In this document: positions 39,023 through 47,169 of the stretch, one piece after another
How the letters are laid out: each line of letters begins with the position of its first letter
How positions within the stretch are numbered: the stretch's first letter is position 1
DNA from: Chitiniphilus purpureus
GTDB lineage: Bacteria; Pseudomonadota; Gammaproteobacteria; Burkholderiales; Chitinibacteraceae
NCBI RefSeq assembly: GCF_025642115.1
Contig: NZ_CP106753.1
Coordinates: 3,061,501-3,125,500, forward strand
Reading direction: 5' to 3'
Length of the DNA: 64,000 nt
Notes under the pieces: model-generated
Databases searched by the model: none
The model's input: the letters and a program-made list of their open reading frames with translations, nothing else
Told to the model about the DNA's origin: nothing
Translations under genes and position numbers: made by a program

Positions 39023-39298
39023 TCAGTGGTGGCTGGTCGGGGCGTGGCTGGTCGACGAATCGTCATCGTCACTGGCTACGGCGACGAGCGCGGCAGCAGC
39101 CACCGCGCCCAGCGCAACGGCACCGGCGCTCACCCCGGCTGCGGCACCGGCCCCTGCACCCGCGCCAGCAGTCGTGGTCTCAGCACCGGTGGTGGCCGGC
39201 GCGGTGGTTTCGGCGGTCGCCGGCGCGGCTTCCTCGACAGCGTGCACACCGGCGGACAGCAAACCGGACATCGCAAGGACGGCAATAATCTTTTTCAC
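39023..39298 (-). CDS. yjbE: YjbE-like small exported alanine-rich protein
   Basis: A 91-residue protein starting from a GTG with a well-placed AAGGAG site 7 nt upstream. A signal peptide (KKIIAVLAMSGLLSAGVHA) is followed by an Ala/Thr/Gly-rich body, a hydrophobic AAAALVAVAS segment and an acidic/Ser/His tail DDDDSSTSHAPTSHH. The composition and layout closely match E. coli YjbE, the first gene of yjbEFGH, whose exact function is unknown. Here it is likewise first, upstream of yjbH and the export genes, and has its own promoter and terminator. Confidence 0.7.
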   Translation of the reverse strand: MKKIIAVLAMSGLLSAGVHAVEEAAPATAETTAPATTGAETTTAGAGAGAGAAAGVSAGAVALGAVAAAALVAVASDDDDSSTSHAPTSHH

Positions 39299-39347
39299 GG
39301 GGAGACTCCTTTGTAAGGCCAAAAGAAAGGCATGAAAGCACTACGCC

Positions 39348-39376
39348 ATGCTAAACCATGATCTGGTTGACGACAA
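39348..39376 (-). promoter_or_regulatory. Candidate sigma-70 promoter of the polysaccharide locus
   Basis: On the minus strand TTGTCG (-35) and TAGCAT (-10) are separated by exactly 17 nt and lie about 50 nt upstream of the yjbE-like GTG. Each hexamer matches the consensus at four of six positions. It is the only plausible promoter at the head of the 26-kb minus-strand gene run. Confidence 0.45.
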
Positions 39377-39505
39377 CGCGATATCTGTCACCCGGCAATA
39401 AAAGCCCGGTCCGGCGGCAATCCCGGGAATGCACGCCGCAGCCGGCCAACCTGGGGCGGCACAGTGATAAAATCCGGGCCTTCATCAGCCATAGACGATC
39501 GCATC

Positions 39506-40252
39506 ATGACCAACCGGCAGATCATTCTCGATACCGAAACCACCGGCCTGCGGGTGGAGGACGGCAACCGCATCCTCGAAATCGCCGCGGTCGAAATGAT
39601 GGACCGCAAACTCTCGCCGCCCGAGCGTCATCTGCACCGGTATATCAATCCGGAGCGCGACAGCGAGGAAGGCGCGCTCAATGTGCACGGGCTGACCACC
39701 GATTTCCTGGCGGACAAGCCCAGGTTCGGCGACATCGCGGACGAATTCCTGCGCTTTGTCGCAGGCGCCGAGCTCATCATCCACAACGCGCCGTTCGACG
39801 TGGCCTTTCTCAACCACGAACTGGGCCGGCTGGGCCTGGGCAGGATCACCGACCATGTGAGCGGTGTGATCGACACGCTGGCGATGGCCAAGGAGCAGTT
39901 TCCCGGCAAGCGCAACAGTCTGGATGCGCTGTGTGACCGCTTCGAGATCGATCGCAGCGCCCGTACGTTGCACGGGGCATTGATCGACTGCGAGCTGCTC
40001 GCCGAGGTGTATCTGGCGATGACGCGTGGCCAGGACAGTCTGCTAATCGATTTCCTGGGCGACGCAGGTGGCACGTCCGACAGCGCGGCCTGGGCCCGCC
40101 GCGCGGCACGCAAGCCATTGCGGGTCGTCGTGCCGGATGCGGCCGATGTCGCTGCGCACGAAGCCTACCTTGACGAGCTGGACAAGGCGGTCAAGGGCAG
40201 CTGCCTGTGGCGCGGCTACGAGCCCAAGACGGCCGAGACCGCCCCGGCATGA
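39506..40252 (+). CDS. dnaQ: DNA polymerase III epsilon subunit (proofreading 3'-5' exonuclease)
   Basis: A 248-residue DEDDh exonuclease. ExoI is ILDTETTGLRVEDG (D9, E11), ExoII is IIHNAPFDVAFLNHELG, and ExoIII is HGALIDCELLAEVYL. The C-terminal tail with the short hydrophobic clamp and polymerase-binding region is present. The ATG at 39506 follows the usual MTNRQIILDTETTG start. Its 3' end overlaps ispD by 4 nt. In related bacteria dnaQ commonly follows rnhA; here the polysaccharide block separates them. Confidence 0.96.
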   Translation: MTNRQIILDTETTGLRVEDGNRILEIAAVEMMDRKLSPPERHLHRYINPERDSEEGALNVHGLTTDFLADKPRFGDIADEFLRFVAGAELIIHNAPFDVAFLNHELGRLGLGRITDHVSGVIDTLAMAKEQFPGKRNSLDALCDRFEIDRSARTLHGALIDCELLAEVYLAMTRGQDSLLIDFLGDAGGTSDSAAWARRAARKPLRVVVPDAADVAAHEAYLDELDKAVKGSCLWRGYEPKTAETAPA

Positions 40253-41049
40253 GCGACACCTGTGTCGCGCTGCTGCCGGCAGCCGGCAGCGGCAGCCGCA
40301 TGGCCGCGCAGCAACCCAAGCAGTACCTGCCGCTGGCTGGCCGGCCGCTGATCTGGCACACGCTGCAGGCGCTGCACGCGGTCCCCGAGCTGAGCCGCAT
40401 CGCGGTCGTGCTGGCCCCCGATGACCGGGAATGGGATCACTACGACTGGTCCGGCTTCCACCGACTGACGGTGCTGCGGGTCGGCGGCGAGACCCGCGCG
40501 GCCACGGTGCGCAACGGCCTACGCGCGCTGTGGCCCGACTATCTGCCCGGCGAGCCCGATGCGGCGGTGCCGCCGCGGCCATCCGAACGGATCGCCGTGC
40601 GTCTGGCGGTGCAGTGTGATGCCACGCCCGGACCGCTTCGGCCAACGGCCGGCGCACCCTGGGTCCTGGTGCACGATGCCGCCCGCCCCTGCCTCGATCC
40701 CGCGCTGGTCAGCGCCATGATCGCCACGCTGCGGCACGATGCAGTCGGCGGCATCCTCGCACTGCCGGTGGCCGATACGCTGAAGGCGGCAGCGCACGGC
40801 ACGCGCATCGCCCATACCCATCCACGCGACGGGCTGTGGCAGGCGCAGACGCCACAGATGTTCCGGTTGGATGTGCTGGCCGGCGCACTGGAAGCCACGC
40901 TTGGCCCGGAGATCACCGATGAGGCCAGTGCGCTCGAAAGGCTGGGGTTGTCGCCGGCGCTGGTGCACGGCAGTCCCTGGAACCTCAAGGTGACCTATCC
41001 GCAGGATCTGCAACTGGCCGAATTGATCCTGGCCGCCCGCGCACGCTAG
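40249..41049 (+). CDS. ispD: 2-C-methyl-D-erythritol 4-phosphate cytidylyltransferase, with an internal insertion
   Basis: IspD transfers CMP to MEP in the non-mevalonate isoprenoid pathway. It has the nucleotide loop LPAAGSGSRMAAQQPKQYLPL, GGETRAATVRNGL, VLVHDAARPCLDPALV, LPVADTLKAA and TPQMFRLDVL, and ends with the family-typical NLKVTYPQDLQLAELIL. The protein has 266 residues against about 230 usually; the excess is a Pro/Arg-rich insertion at about residues 95-137, between the RNGL helix and the VHDAARP strand. It is coupled to dnaQ by an ATGA overlap and followed by ispF. Confidence 0.94.
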   Translation: MSDTCVALLPAAGSGSRMAAQQPKQYLPLAGRPLIWHTLQALHAVPELSRIAVVLAPDDREWDHYDWSGFHRLTVLRVGGETRAATVRNGLRALWPDYLPGEPDAAVPPRPSERIAVRLAVQCDATPGPLRPTAGAPWVLVHDAARPCLDPALVSAMIATLRHDAVGGILALPVADTLKAAAHGTRIAHTHPRDGLWQAQTPQMFRLDVLAGALEATLGPEITDEASALERLGLSPALVHGSPWNLKVTYPQDLQLAELILAARAR

Positions 41050-41076
41050 GACTTCAGCCTTTCACAAGGAATCGAC

Positions 41077-41550
41077 ATGAGAATCGGACAGGGTTGGGAC
41101 GTACACCGCCTCGTGCCCGGGCGCCCGCTGATCCTCGGCGGCGTCACCATCCCCTTCGACAAGGGCCTGCTCGGACACTCGGATGCCGATGCACTGCTGC
41201 ATGCGGTGACCGATGCCATTCTCGGCGCGGCGGGGCTTGGCGACATCGGCCGGCACTTTCCGGATACCGATCCCACGTTCAAAGGCGCGGACAGCCGCGC
41301 GCTGCTGCGCGAAGCGGGCCGGCGCGTGCAGGCCGCCGGCTGGCGTGTCGGCAATGTCGACGCCACCATCCTGATCCAGCGCCCGAAGATGGCGCCCCAC
41401 ATCCCGGCGATGGTGGCCCATCTGGCCGCGGATCTGGCAATCGCCGAACACTGCGTCAACATCAAGGCCAAGACCTACGAGACCCTGGGCCCGGTCGGTG
41501 CTTCGGAAGCGGTGGAAGCCCAGGCCATCGCCCTGCTGCTGCCGCTCTGA
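41077..41550 (+). CDS. ispF: 2-C-methyl-D-erythritol 2,4-cyclodiphosphate synthase
   Basis: A 157-residue trimeric zinc enzyme that closes the cyclodiphosphate ring in the MEP pathway. It has [19 protein letters not shown] with the metal-binding Asp and His, [38 protein letters not shown] and the C-terminal [20 protein letters not shown]. Length and motifs are standard. It lies 27 nt after ispD, its partner step but one in the pathway. Confidence 0.97.
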   Translation: MRIGQGWDVHRLVPGRPLILGGVTIPFDKGLLGHSDADALLHAVTDAILGAAGLGDIGRHFPDTDPTFKGADSRALLREAGRRVQAAGWRVGNVDATILIQRPKMAPHIPAMVAHLAADLAIAEHCVNIKAKTYETLGPVGASEAVEAQAIALLLPL

Positions 41551-41715
41551 GGCCCGGACGCGACTGCGTGTGCCCCCCTCCGGGACACGCCGGGCGGAAC
41601 GGTTGAACTTCACGCCGCCGCTGCCGCCTTCATGGAACGGACGACGTCAGTGCCCGCGCACCGCGTCGAACAGGTCCAACCAACAAGGCCGGCACTGCCG
41701 GCAAGGAGTGGGAGC

Positions 41716-42495
41716 ATGCGTCCCTGGCTCGTCTGGCTGCTGATGCTCGTTGCCGGCGGCGCCCTCGCCGAACGGATGGACGTGGTCACGCTGCGCCATC
41801 GACCGGCGGCCGAATTGCTGCCGGTATTGCGCGACAGCGTGCCCGACGCCGCGATCCAGGCCCACCACAACCAACTGATCGTACGCAGCCCCGACACCGC
41901 CACCTATGAACAGGTGCTGGCGTTGCTGGACCGGTTGGATATCGCGGCGCGCAACCTGAGCGTGACGGTCGAGCAGCGCGAAGGCCACAGCCGCGCCGGC
42001 CGTGCACTGGGGCTGGAAGGAGTGGCCATTTCCAACCGTGGGGTCGGTGTCGGGCTGCGCCTGTTCGGCGGTGGCACACGCGACGAAGGCGTGAGCACGC
42101 AGCGGGTCCGCGTGCTCGACGGCGGCCATGCCTTCATCCGGCTGGGCAGTGAGCGCTTCCAACCGCAGGTGGCCGTGGCCACGCGCTCCGGCCACGGCGT
42201 AGTGCTGGGGGGCGGCCAGTGGATCGCCACCGGCAGCGGATTCTGGGCCGAACCACGGCTGCTTGGTGACCATAGCGTGCTGCTGCGCCTCTACCCCGAG
42301 CAAAGCCGGTTCGGACCGGAGGGCAGCATCGAACAGCACAGCGCCTACAGCGAGGTGCGCGGAACGCTGGGCGAATGGCTGCCGGTGGGCCAGTCCAGCA
42401 TCGCCGGCGCCAGCCGCAGCCGGGGCAGCCATACCGGCGACAGCACGGCGCACAGCACCTACACCGTGTGGGTGAAGATCGACAGCGCCCCGTAG
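41716..42495 (+). CDS. Exported secretin N-domain-like protein, no pore domain
   Basis: A 259-residue protein with a signal peptide (MRPWLVWLLMLVAGGALA) and an AAGGAG-type ribosome site 7 nt upstream. Residues 20-80 (DVVTLRHRPAAELLPVLRDS, LIVRSPDTATYEQVLALLDRLD) match the short N-type domain of type II secretins and pilus secretins such as PilQ or GspD. The rest is beta-rich, with repeated aromatic and Gly residues, and contains no secretin pore signature. Such stand-alone proteins occur in betaproteobacteria near ispDF; function unknown. Confidence 0.7.
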   Translation: MRPWLVWLLMLVAGGALAERMDVVTLRHRPAAELLPVLRDSVPDAAIQAHHNQLIVRSPDTATYEQVLALLDRLDIAARNLSVTVEQREGHSRAGRALGLEGVAISNRGVGVGLRLFGGGTRDEGVSTQRVRVLDGGHAFIRLGSERFQPQVAVATRSGHGVVLGGGQWIATGSGFWAEPRLLGDHSVLLRLYPEQSRFGPEGSIEQHSAYSEVRGTLGEWLPVGQSSIAGASRSRGSHTGDSTAHSTYTVWVKIDSAP

Positions 42496-42727
42496 GTCAC
42501 GGCCCCGCATCCATCCAAACCGGTGGATGCCGCTTCGGAACCGATCGGCCGCCGCGGCCCGCACGACGGCGTGACCAGCCGGGAGGCGCTGGCCCAAGTC
42601 GGCGCAGCGCGTCCGGCAAGCAGCGCGAAACGCCTCACCGCCTGTGAAACGGGCTTCCTGCGCTGGCCGACAGTACCGCGGCACGGCAAGTGGGCGCACC
42701 GCCGCCCGGCAGGTCTTGTCGGTGGCG

Positions 42728-43516
42728 TTAATCCAACGCCTTGCCGTCCGCCAGCCAGCGCGCATGGTGCTCACGGATCAGGTGGACGGCATCCTCCACC
42801 GTATCCACCACCACCGGGATCTCCATATCGATGGGGCTGGCAAGTGCCGCGCCTGAGTCGACCATGTTGCGCCGCGCCCAGGACACCATCTCGTGCCACA
42901 TCTCCCCCACCAGGATCAGCGGGGTATCGTAGAGCTTGCGCACCTGCAGCAGCTGCCAGACCATCAGCAGCTCCAGCGCGGTGCCGATGCCGCCCGGCGT
43001 CACGATGAAAGCGTTGGAGCGCTGCACGAAGTGGTGCAGCCGCGAAAAGAAGGTCTTGTGCTGGTAGGTGCGGCCGACGAAGTCGTTGACGGTCTGTTCG
43101 AAATCCAGATCGATGCGAATGCCCACCGAGGCATCCGGGTTGTCCGGCACCGCCTGGGCAGCGCCTTCGTTGGCCGCCTGCATCAACCCCGGCCCCCCGC
43201 CGGTGACAATGCGGCAACCCATGGCCGCCAGCTCGGCCGCCAGGTATTTCACTGCCTGATAGGCCGGCATGTTCTCCTGGATGCGCGCCGAACCGAAAAT
43301 GGTGACGTGGTAGTGCTCGGTGTGCGCCGGGCGCAGCCGCGACAGATCGTCCACGGTATCCCACAGCTTGAGGACCGCATCCGAGACGATACGCAGCGCC
43401 TCGTCGTCGTCCACCACCCCGATCGGTTTGTTCTTTGGATTGATCAAAGCCCTGTCCCTGTCTTCACTGACTTTCAACGGAACGGCGAGCGTAGCCCGCC
43501 CCCACCACCGGCGCAA
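42728..43516 (-). CDS. LOG-family protein (TIGR00730), cytokinin riboside 5'-monophosphate phosphoribohydrolase-like
   Basis: A 262-residue Rossmann-like protein with IVTGGGPGLMQAANEGA and the family signature TPGGIGTALELLMVWQLLQ (PGGxGTxxE), often annotated as lysine decarboxylase by mistake. LOG proteins release the base from nucleoside 5'-monophosphates. The N-terminal 40 residues (ALINPKNKPIGVVDDDEALR) extend beyond the core. The start is uncertain: the ATG at 43516 or an internal TTG about 13 codons later. It is convergent with the preceding exported protein gene; the 232 nt between them hold nothing I can name. Confidence 0.85.
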   Translation of the reverse strand: MRRWWGRATLAVPLKVSEDRDRALINPKNKPIGVVDDDEALRIVSDAVLKLWDTVDDLSRLRPAHTEHYHVTIFGSARIQENMPAYQAVKYLAAELAAMGCRIVTGGGPGLMQAANEGAAQAVPDNPDASVGIRIDLDFEQTVNDFVGRTYQHKTFFSRLHHFVQRSNAFIVTPGGIGTALELLMVWQLLQVRKLYDTPLILVGEMWHEMVSWARRNMVDSGAALASPIDMEIPVVVDTVEDAVHLIREHHARWLADGKALD

Positions 43517-43836
43517 CCGTCAGGCCGGCCCCGCCCGATCCGGTCGGCCGTGCCCTAGGCACGACGCACCGCACCCGGGATTGCCGCCGCCCGGCGTTGC
43601 CGGTGAAAATGCCCACATTGCGCTGCCGCGGCAATGCGTTGATTGGACATCATTTTTCCGGCAAAACCGTGAAAAGGACCGCACTGGCCGCTTGCATCGC
43701 CCCGGCCTCCGGGCAAAGCTGCGCTGCCTGAGGCCGATCGCGGCGGATACCCGACGCAGCCCGGCCACATCGAAGAACAGCGCCGCCGCCGATGCGGCGC
43801 CCACCCCATCCAACGGATGGCATGAGGAGCAGAACA
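43517..43836. other. 320-nt leader region upstream of the GH5 gene
   Basis: It lies between divergent genes. No coding frame is convincing. It contains GGCAAAACC (43660-43668) and GGGCAAAGC (43711-43719) and a GCTGCG/CGCAGC stem at 43718-43760. These recall pieces of c-di-GMP-I (GEMM) riboswitches, but the full consensus cannot be traced. A good GAGGAG ribosome site lies at 43824-43829, 7 nt before the GH5 ATG. Confidence 0.3.
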
Positions 43837-45408
43837 ATGTCGCAGAAATCGTCCGGCACAACCGGCGCAGCCCGCCGCCTCGCGGCCTTGCTTGCCGTCG
43901 TCGGCACCCTGGTCACCGCCCCGTTCGCGCTGGCGGCACCCGCATGGCAGGAAGGCGCCCGCTATGATGCCGGCGCCGTGGTCAGCTACAACGGCCGCGA
44001 CTACCGCGCGCTGGTTGCACATACCGCCTTTGTCGGCGCCAACTGGAACCCGGCGGCAACGCCCACACTGTGGCAGGACGCCGGCACCGCCACGGCGCCG
44101 ACCCCTGTCGCAACCCCCACCCCTGCGCCCGGTCCGACGCCGACCCCCACTCCGGCACCAGGCACCAGTCCCACGCCCAACCCGACCCCGGCGCCCCCCA
44201 CGCCCACTGCCGCGCCGTCGGTCTGCTACGCGACCTGGAGCGCGACCGGGGTCTACAGCGGCGGTCAACGCGTGACCCACAACGGCAGCAACTACGAGGC
44301 CAGATGGTGGACCCAAGGCGACAATCCGGCGCAATCGGGCTCGTGGGGTGTCTGGAAGCAGCTGGGCCAGTGTGGCTCCGCGCCGACGCCGACGCCGGTG
44401 CCTACTCCGACGCCTGCCGTCACCCCCACGCCGACGCCGACGCCGACCCCGACAGCGGTGCCGACTCCGCAACCGGGCGGCTCGCCGGTGGCACGGCATG
44501 GTCAACTCAAGGTCTGCGCCAACAACCTGAACCTGTGCAATGAGCACGGCGAAGCCATCCAGCTGCGCGGCATGAGCAGCCATGGTCTGCAGTGGTATGG
44601 CTGGGGCACCTGCCTGACCGATGCCTCGCTCGATACCCTGGCGACCGATTGGCAGGCCGATATTCTGCGCATTTCGCTCTACGTGCAGGAAGGCGGCTAC
44701 GAGAGCGATCCGGCCGGTTTCACCGCGCAGGTGGAGCGGCTGATCGACGAGGCCACCAGGCGCGGCCTGTATGCCTTGGTGGACTGGCATCAGCTCGAAC
44801 CGGGCGACCCCAATGCCAACCTGGCGCTGGCCAGGACCTTCTTCAGCCGGATCGCGCAAAAGTACGGCCAGCAGAAGAACATCCTCTACGACGTGGCCAA
44901 CGAACCGAACAAGGTGCCCTGGCAACGGATCCGCGAATATGGCGAACAGATCATCCCGGTGATCCGCGCGGCCGATCCAGACGCACTGGTGCTGATCGGC
45001 ACCCACGGCTGGAGCTCGTTCGGCGTCTCGGACGGCGGCAGCGTCGATGACATCCTCAACGATCCGCTGCGCCTGCCCAACATCATGTACACCTTCCACT
45101 TCTATGCCGCCTCGCACGGCGCGCCCTATCTGGCCGCGCTCAAGCGGGCCGCGGAGCGGCTGCCGGTGTTTGTCACCGAATGGGGCTCGCAGACCTTCAG
45201 CGGGGACGGCGAGAACGATTTTGCGATGACCCAGCAGTACCTGGACTACATGAACGCACGCAAGATCAGCTGGACCAACTGGAACTACTCGGACGACTGG
45301 CGTTCCGGCGCGGTCTGGAAAACCGGCACGTGCGCCAGCGGCAACTGGGGCACCACCAACCTCAAGCCCGCCGGGGAATTCGTGCGCAACGCGATTCGCA
45401 CTCGCTGA
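43837..45408 (+). CDS. Secreted GH5 endoglucanase with two chitin/cellulose-binding modules
   Basis: A 523-residue exported glycoside hydrolase. Signal peptide to about residue 34, CBM5/12-type module at 35-82 (WQEGARYDAGAVVSYNGRDY), Pro/Thr linker, second module at 130-179 (TWSATGVYSGGQRVTHNG), a second Pro/Thr linker, then a GH5 (subfamily 2-like) catalytic domain from about 218. The acid/base Glu is E356 in YDVANEPN and the nucleophile E448 in FVTEWGSQ, with IRGMSSHGLQWY-like and HFYAASHG motifs. It cleaves internal beta-1,4 bonds in cellulose-like glucans. A perfect hairpin follows the stop. Confidence 0.92.
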   Translation: MSQKSSGTTGAARRLAALLAVVGTLVTAPFALAAPAWQEGARYDAGAVVSYNGRDYRALVAHTAFVGANWNPAATPTLWQDAGTATAPTPVATPTPAPGPTPTPTPAPGTSPTPNPTPAPPTPTAAPSVCYATWSATGVYSGGQRVTHNGSNYEARWWTQGDNPAQSGSWGVWKQLGQCGSAPTPTPVPTPTPAVTPTPTPTPTPTAVPTPQPGGSPVARHGQLKVCANNLNLCNEHGEAIQLRGMSSHGLQWYGWGTCLTDASLDTLATDWQADILRISLYVQEGGYESDPAGFTAQVERLIDEATRRGLYALVDWHQLEPGDPNANLALARTFFSRIAQKYGQQKNILYDVANEPNKVPWQRIREYGEQIIPVIRAADPDALVLIGTHGWSSFGVSDGGSVDDILNDPLRLPNIMYTFHFYAASHGAPYLAALKRAAERLPVFVTEWGSQTFSGDGENDFAMTQQYLDYMNARKISWTNWNYSDDWRSGAVWKTGTCASGNWGTTNLKPAGEFVRNAIRTR

Positions 45409-45417
45409 GCATCCGGC

Positions 45418-45444
45418 GCACTGCGGCGCCTGGCGCCGCAGTGC
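45418..45444 (+). terminator. Hairpin after the GH5 gene
   Basis: A perfect 12-bp stem GCACTGCGGCGC/GCGCCGCAGTGC with a 3-nt loop, 9 nt after the GH5 stop. No T-run follows, so termination efficiency is uncertain. Confidence 0.5.
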
Positions 45445-45562
45445 CGCTCGTCTCCTGGCCATGCCATGCGCCTGGGCGGCGCAACCAAGGCACGGCCGCA
45501 CGGTCAGCCGGAAAAAGGCCGCAAGCACCCGCGCACGGTGCCGGCCAGGAGGATCGCCGCCC

Positions 45563-46987
45563 ATGTTGTTGCTCGTCCGCGCCTTGCTGCCAGCCTGCCT
45601 GGGCCGGCTGTGCCTCAAGCTCAGGCTGCGGGCACTGCGCGGGCTGTTCCTTGCGCTGCCCTGGGTGGCGCCGGTTGTCGCCGGGGACGGCCCCATTGCG
45701 GTGCTGGCCGGTCAACCGCTGCAGCTTGCACTTGCCAACCGGGAGGGCTCGCCCTTCGTCGGCGGCAGCGTGGTGGCAGTGGAACCGGCGCACGCCGGGC
45801 TGGCCACGCTGACCGCCAAGGCGCGCATCGATGCCCCACCCGTCCTGCTGCTCGCCTTTGCCCCCGCCCCTGGGTTTGCCGGGCCGGCCACCGTCCGCTA
45901 CGCGCTGCGCGATCGCAACGACGGCGTGGTGCTCGCCACACTGCAACTGCAGGTCGTGCCGCGTCCGGCGCCCGGCACCGCCTCCGACATGCCGGCGCTG
46001 CTGTCGGCCCAGGCCGGCTTCGCGCGGCGCAGTGCCGGTGCGCAGATCGGCAATCTGCTGCCGCGGCTGGCGCAGTTGCGCGAGGCCGATCATCAGGCGC
46101 GCAGCCGGCTCGGGCTGTATCTGGACGGGCAGCAGTTGCCGTGGCAGGACCAGCGCGCGGTGGAAGGCATCGCACAATACCTGCCGCGTGATCTGTCGCT
46201 ATGGAGCGCAGGGACGCTGAACGTGGGCACCGAACGGGGCGTGGCATTCAACACGTCGGGGCTGAGCGTCGGCGCCGACTACCCGTTCACGCCCTATCTG
46301 AGTGGCGGCATCGGGCTGGGCTATGGGCACGGCGACAGCCTCATCGGCTGGGGCAGTGCGCAGCAGGCGCGCAATGTCACGCTCACCGCATACAGCAGCT
46401 TCCGCCCGTGGCCCGCATTCTATCTGGACAGCCTGATCGGTTACGGCCGGGTGTACTTCGACGCCGACCGGCAGCCGCTGGAGGCCCGCTATCGGGCACG
46501 CCGCCAGGCCAATCAGGTCTACGGCGCACTGGCATTTGGATACGACTACCGGCTCGACGGCTTGCGCCTCAACCCCTACGGCCGCTTCGAGCTGATCCGC
46601 GCCCGCCTGTACGACTACCAGGAGGCGGCCGAGCTTGCCGGCGCGCTCCATGCCGCGGAACAGGGGCTGAGCAGCCGCTCGGGTACGCTGGGGATGTACA
46701 TGGACCATCCGTTCTCGCTCGATACCGGCCGGCTCACCCCGCATGTGCGGCTGGAATACCAGTACTGGCTGCGCGACAACGACCCGGCGCGGCTACGCTA
46801 TCTCGATACGCCGGGCACGGACTATCGCATCGACCCGGCCAATGCCGGCAGCGAGCAGATGATCTATGGCGTCGGGTTGGATTGGGCATTGCCGGACGAT
46901 CTCTCGCTGGGGGTGCGTTACGATCACACCGAAGGCGAGGAGCAGCGCAGCGAGCGCGGCATGCTCAATGCCCGCAAGCGTTTCTGA
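45563..46987 (+). CDS. Autotransporter-type beta-barrel outer-membrane protein
   Basis: A 474-residue exported protein with a long, basic N-terminal signal region (residues 1-40, MLLLVRALLPACLGRLC). Next comes an Ig-like segment of about 120 residues, then from about residue 215 an autotransporter-beta-domain-like region with repeated amphipathic strands (GLSVGADYPFTPYLSGGIGLGYGHGD, GALAFGYDYRLDGLRLNPYG, YGVGLDWALPDDLSLGVRYD). The protein ends in a Phe (NARKRF), the typical outer-membrane sorting residue. The passenger is very short. A GGAGG site lies 10 nt upstream of the ATG. Function unknown. Confidence 0.72.
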   Translation: MLLLVRALLPACLGRLCLKLRLRALRGLFLALPWVAPVVAGDGPIAVLAGQPLQLALANREGSPFVGGSVVAVEPAHAGLATLTAKARIDAPPVLLLAFAPAPGFAGPATVRYALRDRNDGVVLATLQLQVVPRPAPGTASDMPALLSAQAGFARRSAGAQIGNLLPRLAQLREADHQARSRLGLYLDGQQLPWQDQRAVEGIAQYLPRDLSLWSAGTLNVGTERGVAFNTSGLSVGADYPFTPYLSGGIGLGYGHGDSLIGWGSAQQARNVTLTAYSSFRPWPAFYLDSLIGYGRVYFDADRQPLEARYRARRQANQVYGALAFGYDYRLDGLRLNPYGRFELIRARLYDYQEAAELAGALHAAEQGLSSRSGTLGMYMDHPFSLDTGRLTPHVRLEYQYWLRDNDPARLRYLDTPGTDYRIDPANAGSEQMIYGVGLDWALPDDLSLGVRYDHTEGEEQRSERGMLNARKRF

Positions 46988-47169
46988 GCATCGGCCACCC
47001 ACCCGCAATGGTCCGTACGCGCTTGATGACAAGATCTGCAACAGTATCCCGTCAGCATATTCCACGCCCTGCTTTCTGAAATACCGCTGTCGCACCTGCG
47101 CAACGGCGCTGGTCTCGCCAGCGCGGGCACTCTAGAATTGAGCGCAGACTTCCCGCCCATAGGCCTCCC

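Noticed and set aside
44090..44480. Repeated Pro/Thr-coding DNA as a possible tandem repeat locus
   Set aside because: It is the ordinary low-complexity linker of a modular secreted glycoside hydrolase.
43555..45696. 713-codon minus-strand frame opposite the GH5 gene
   Set aside because: Repeats of Arg/Gly arise from the reversed Pro/Thr linkers; no start context or homology.
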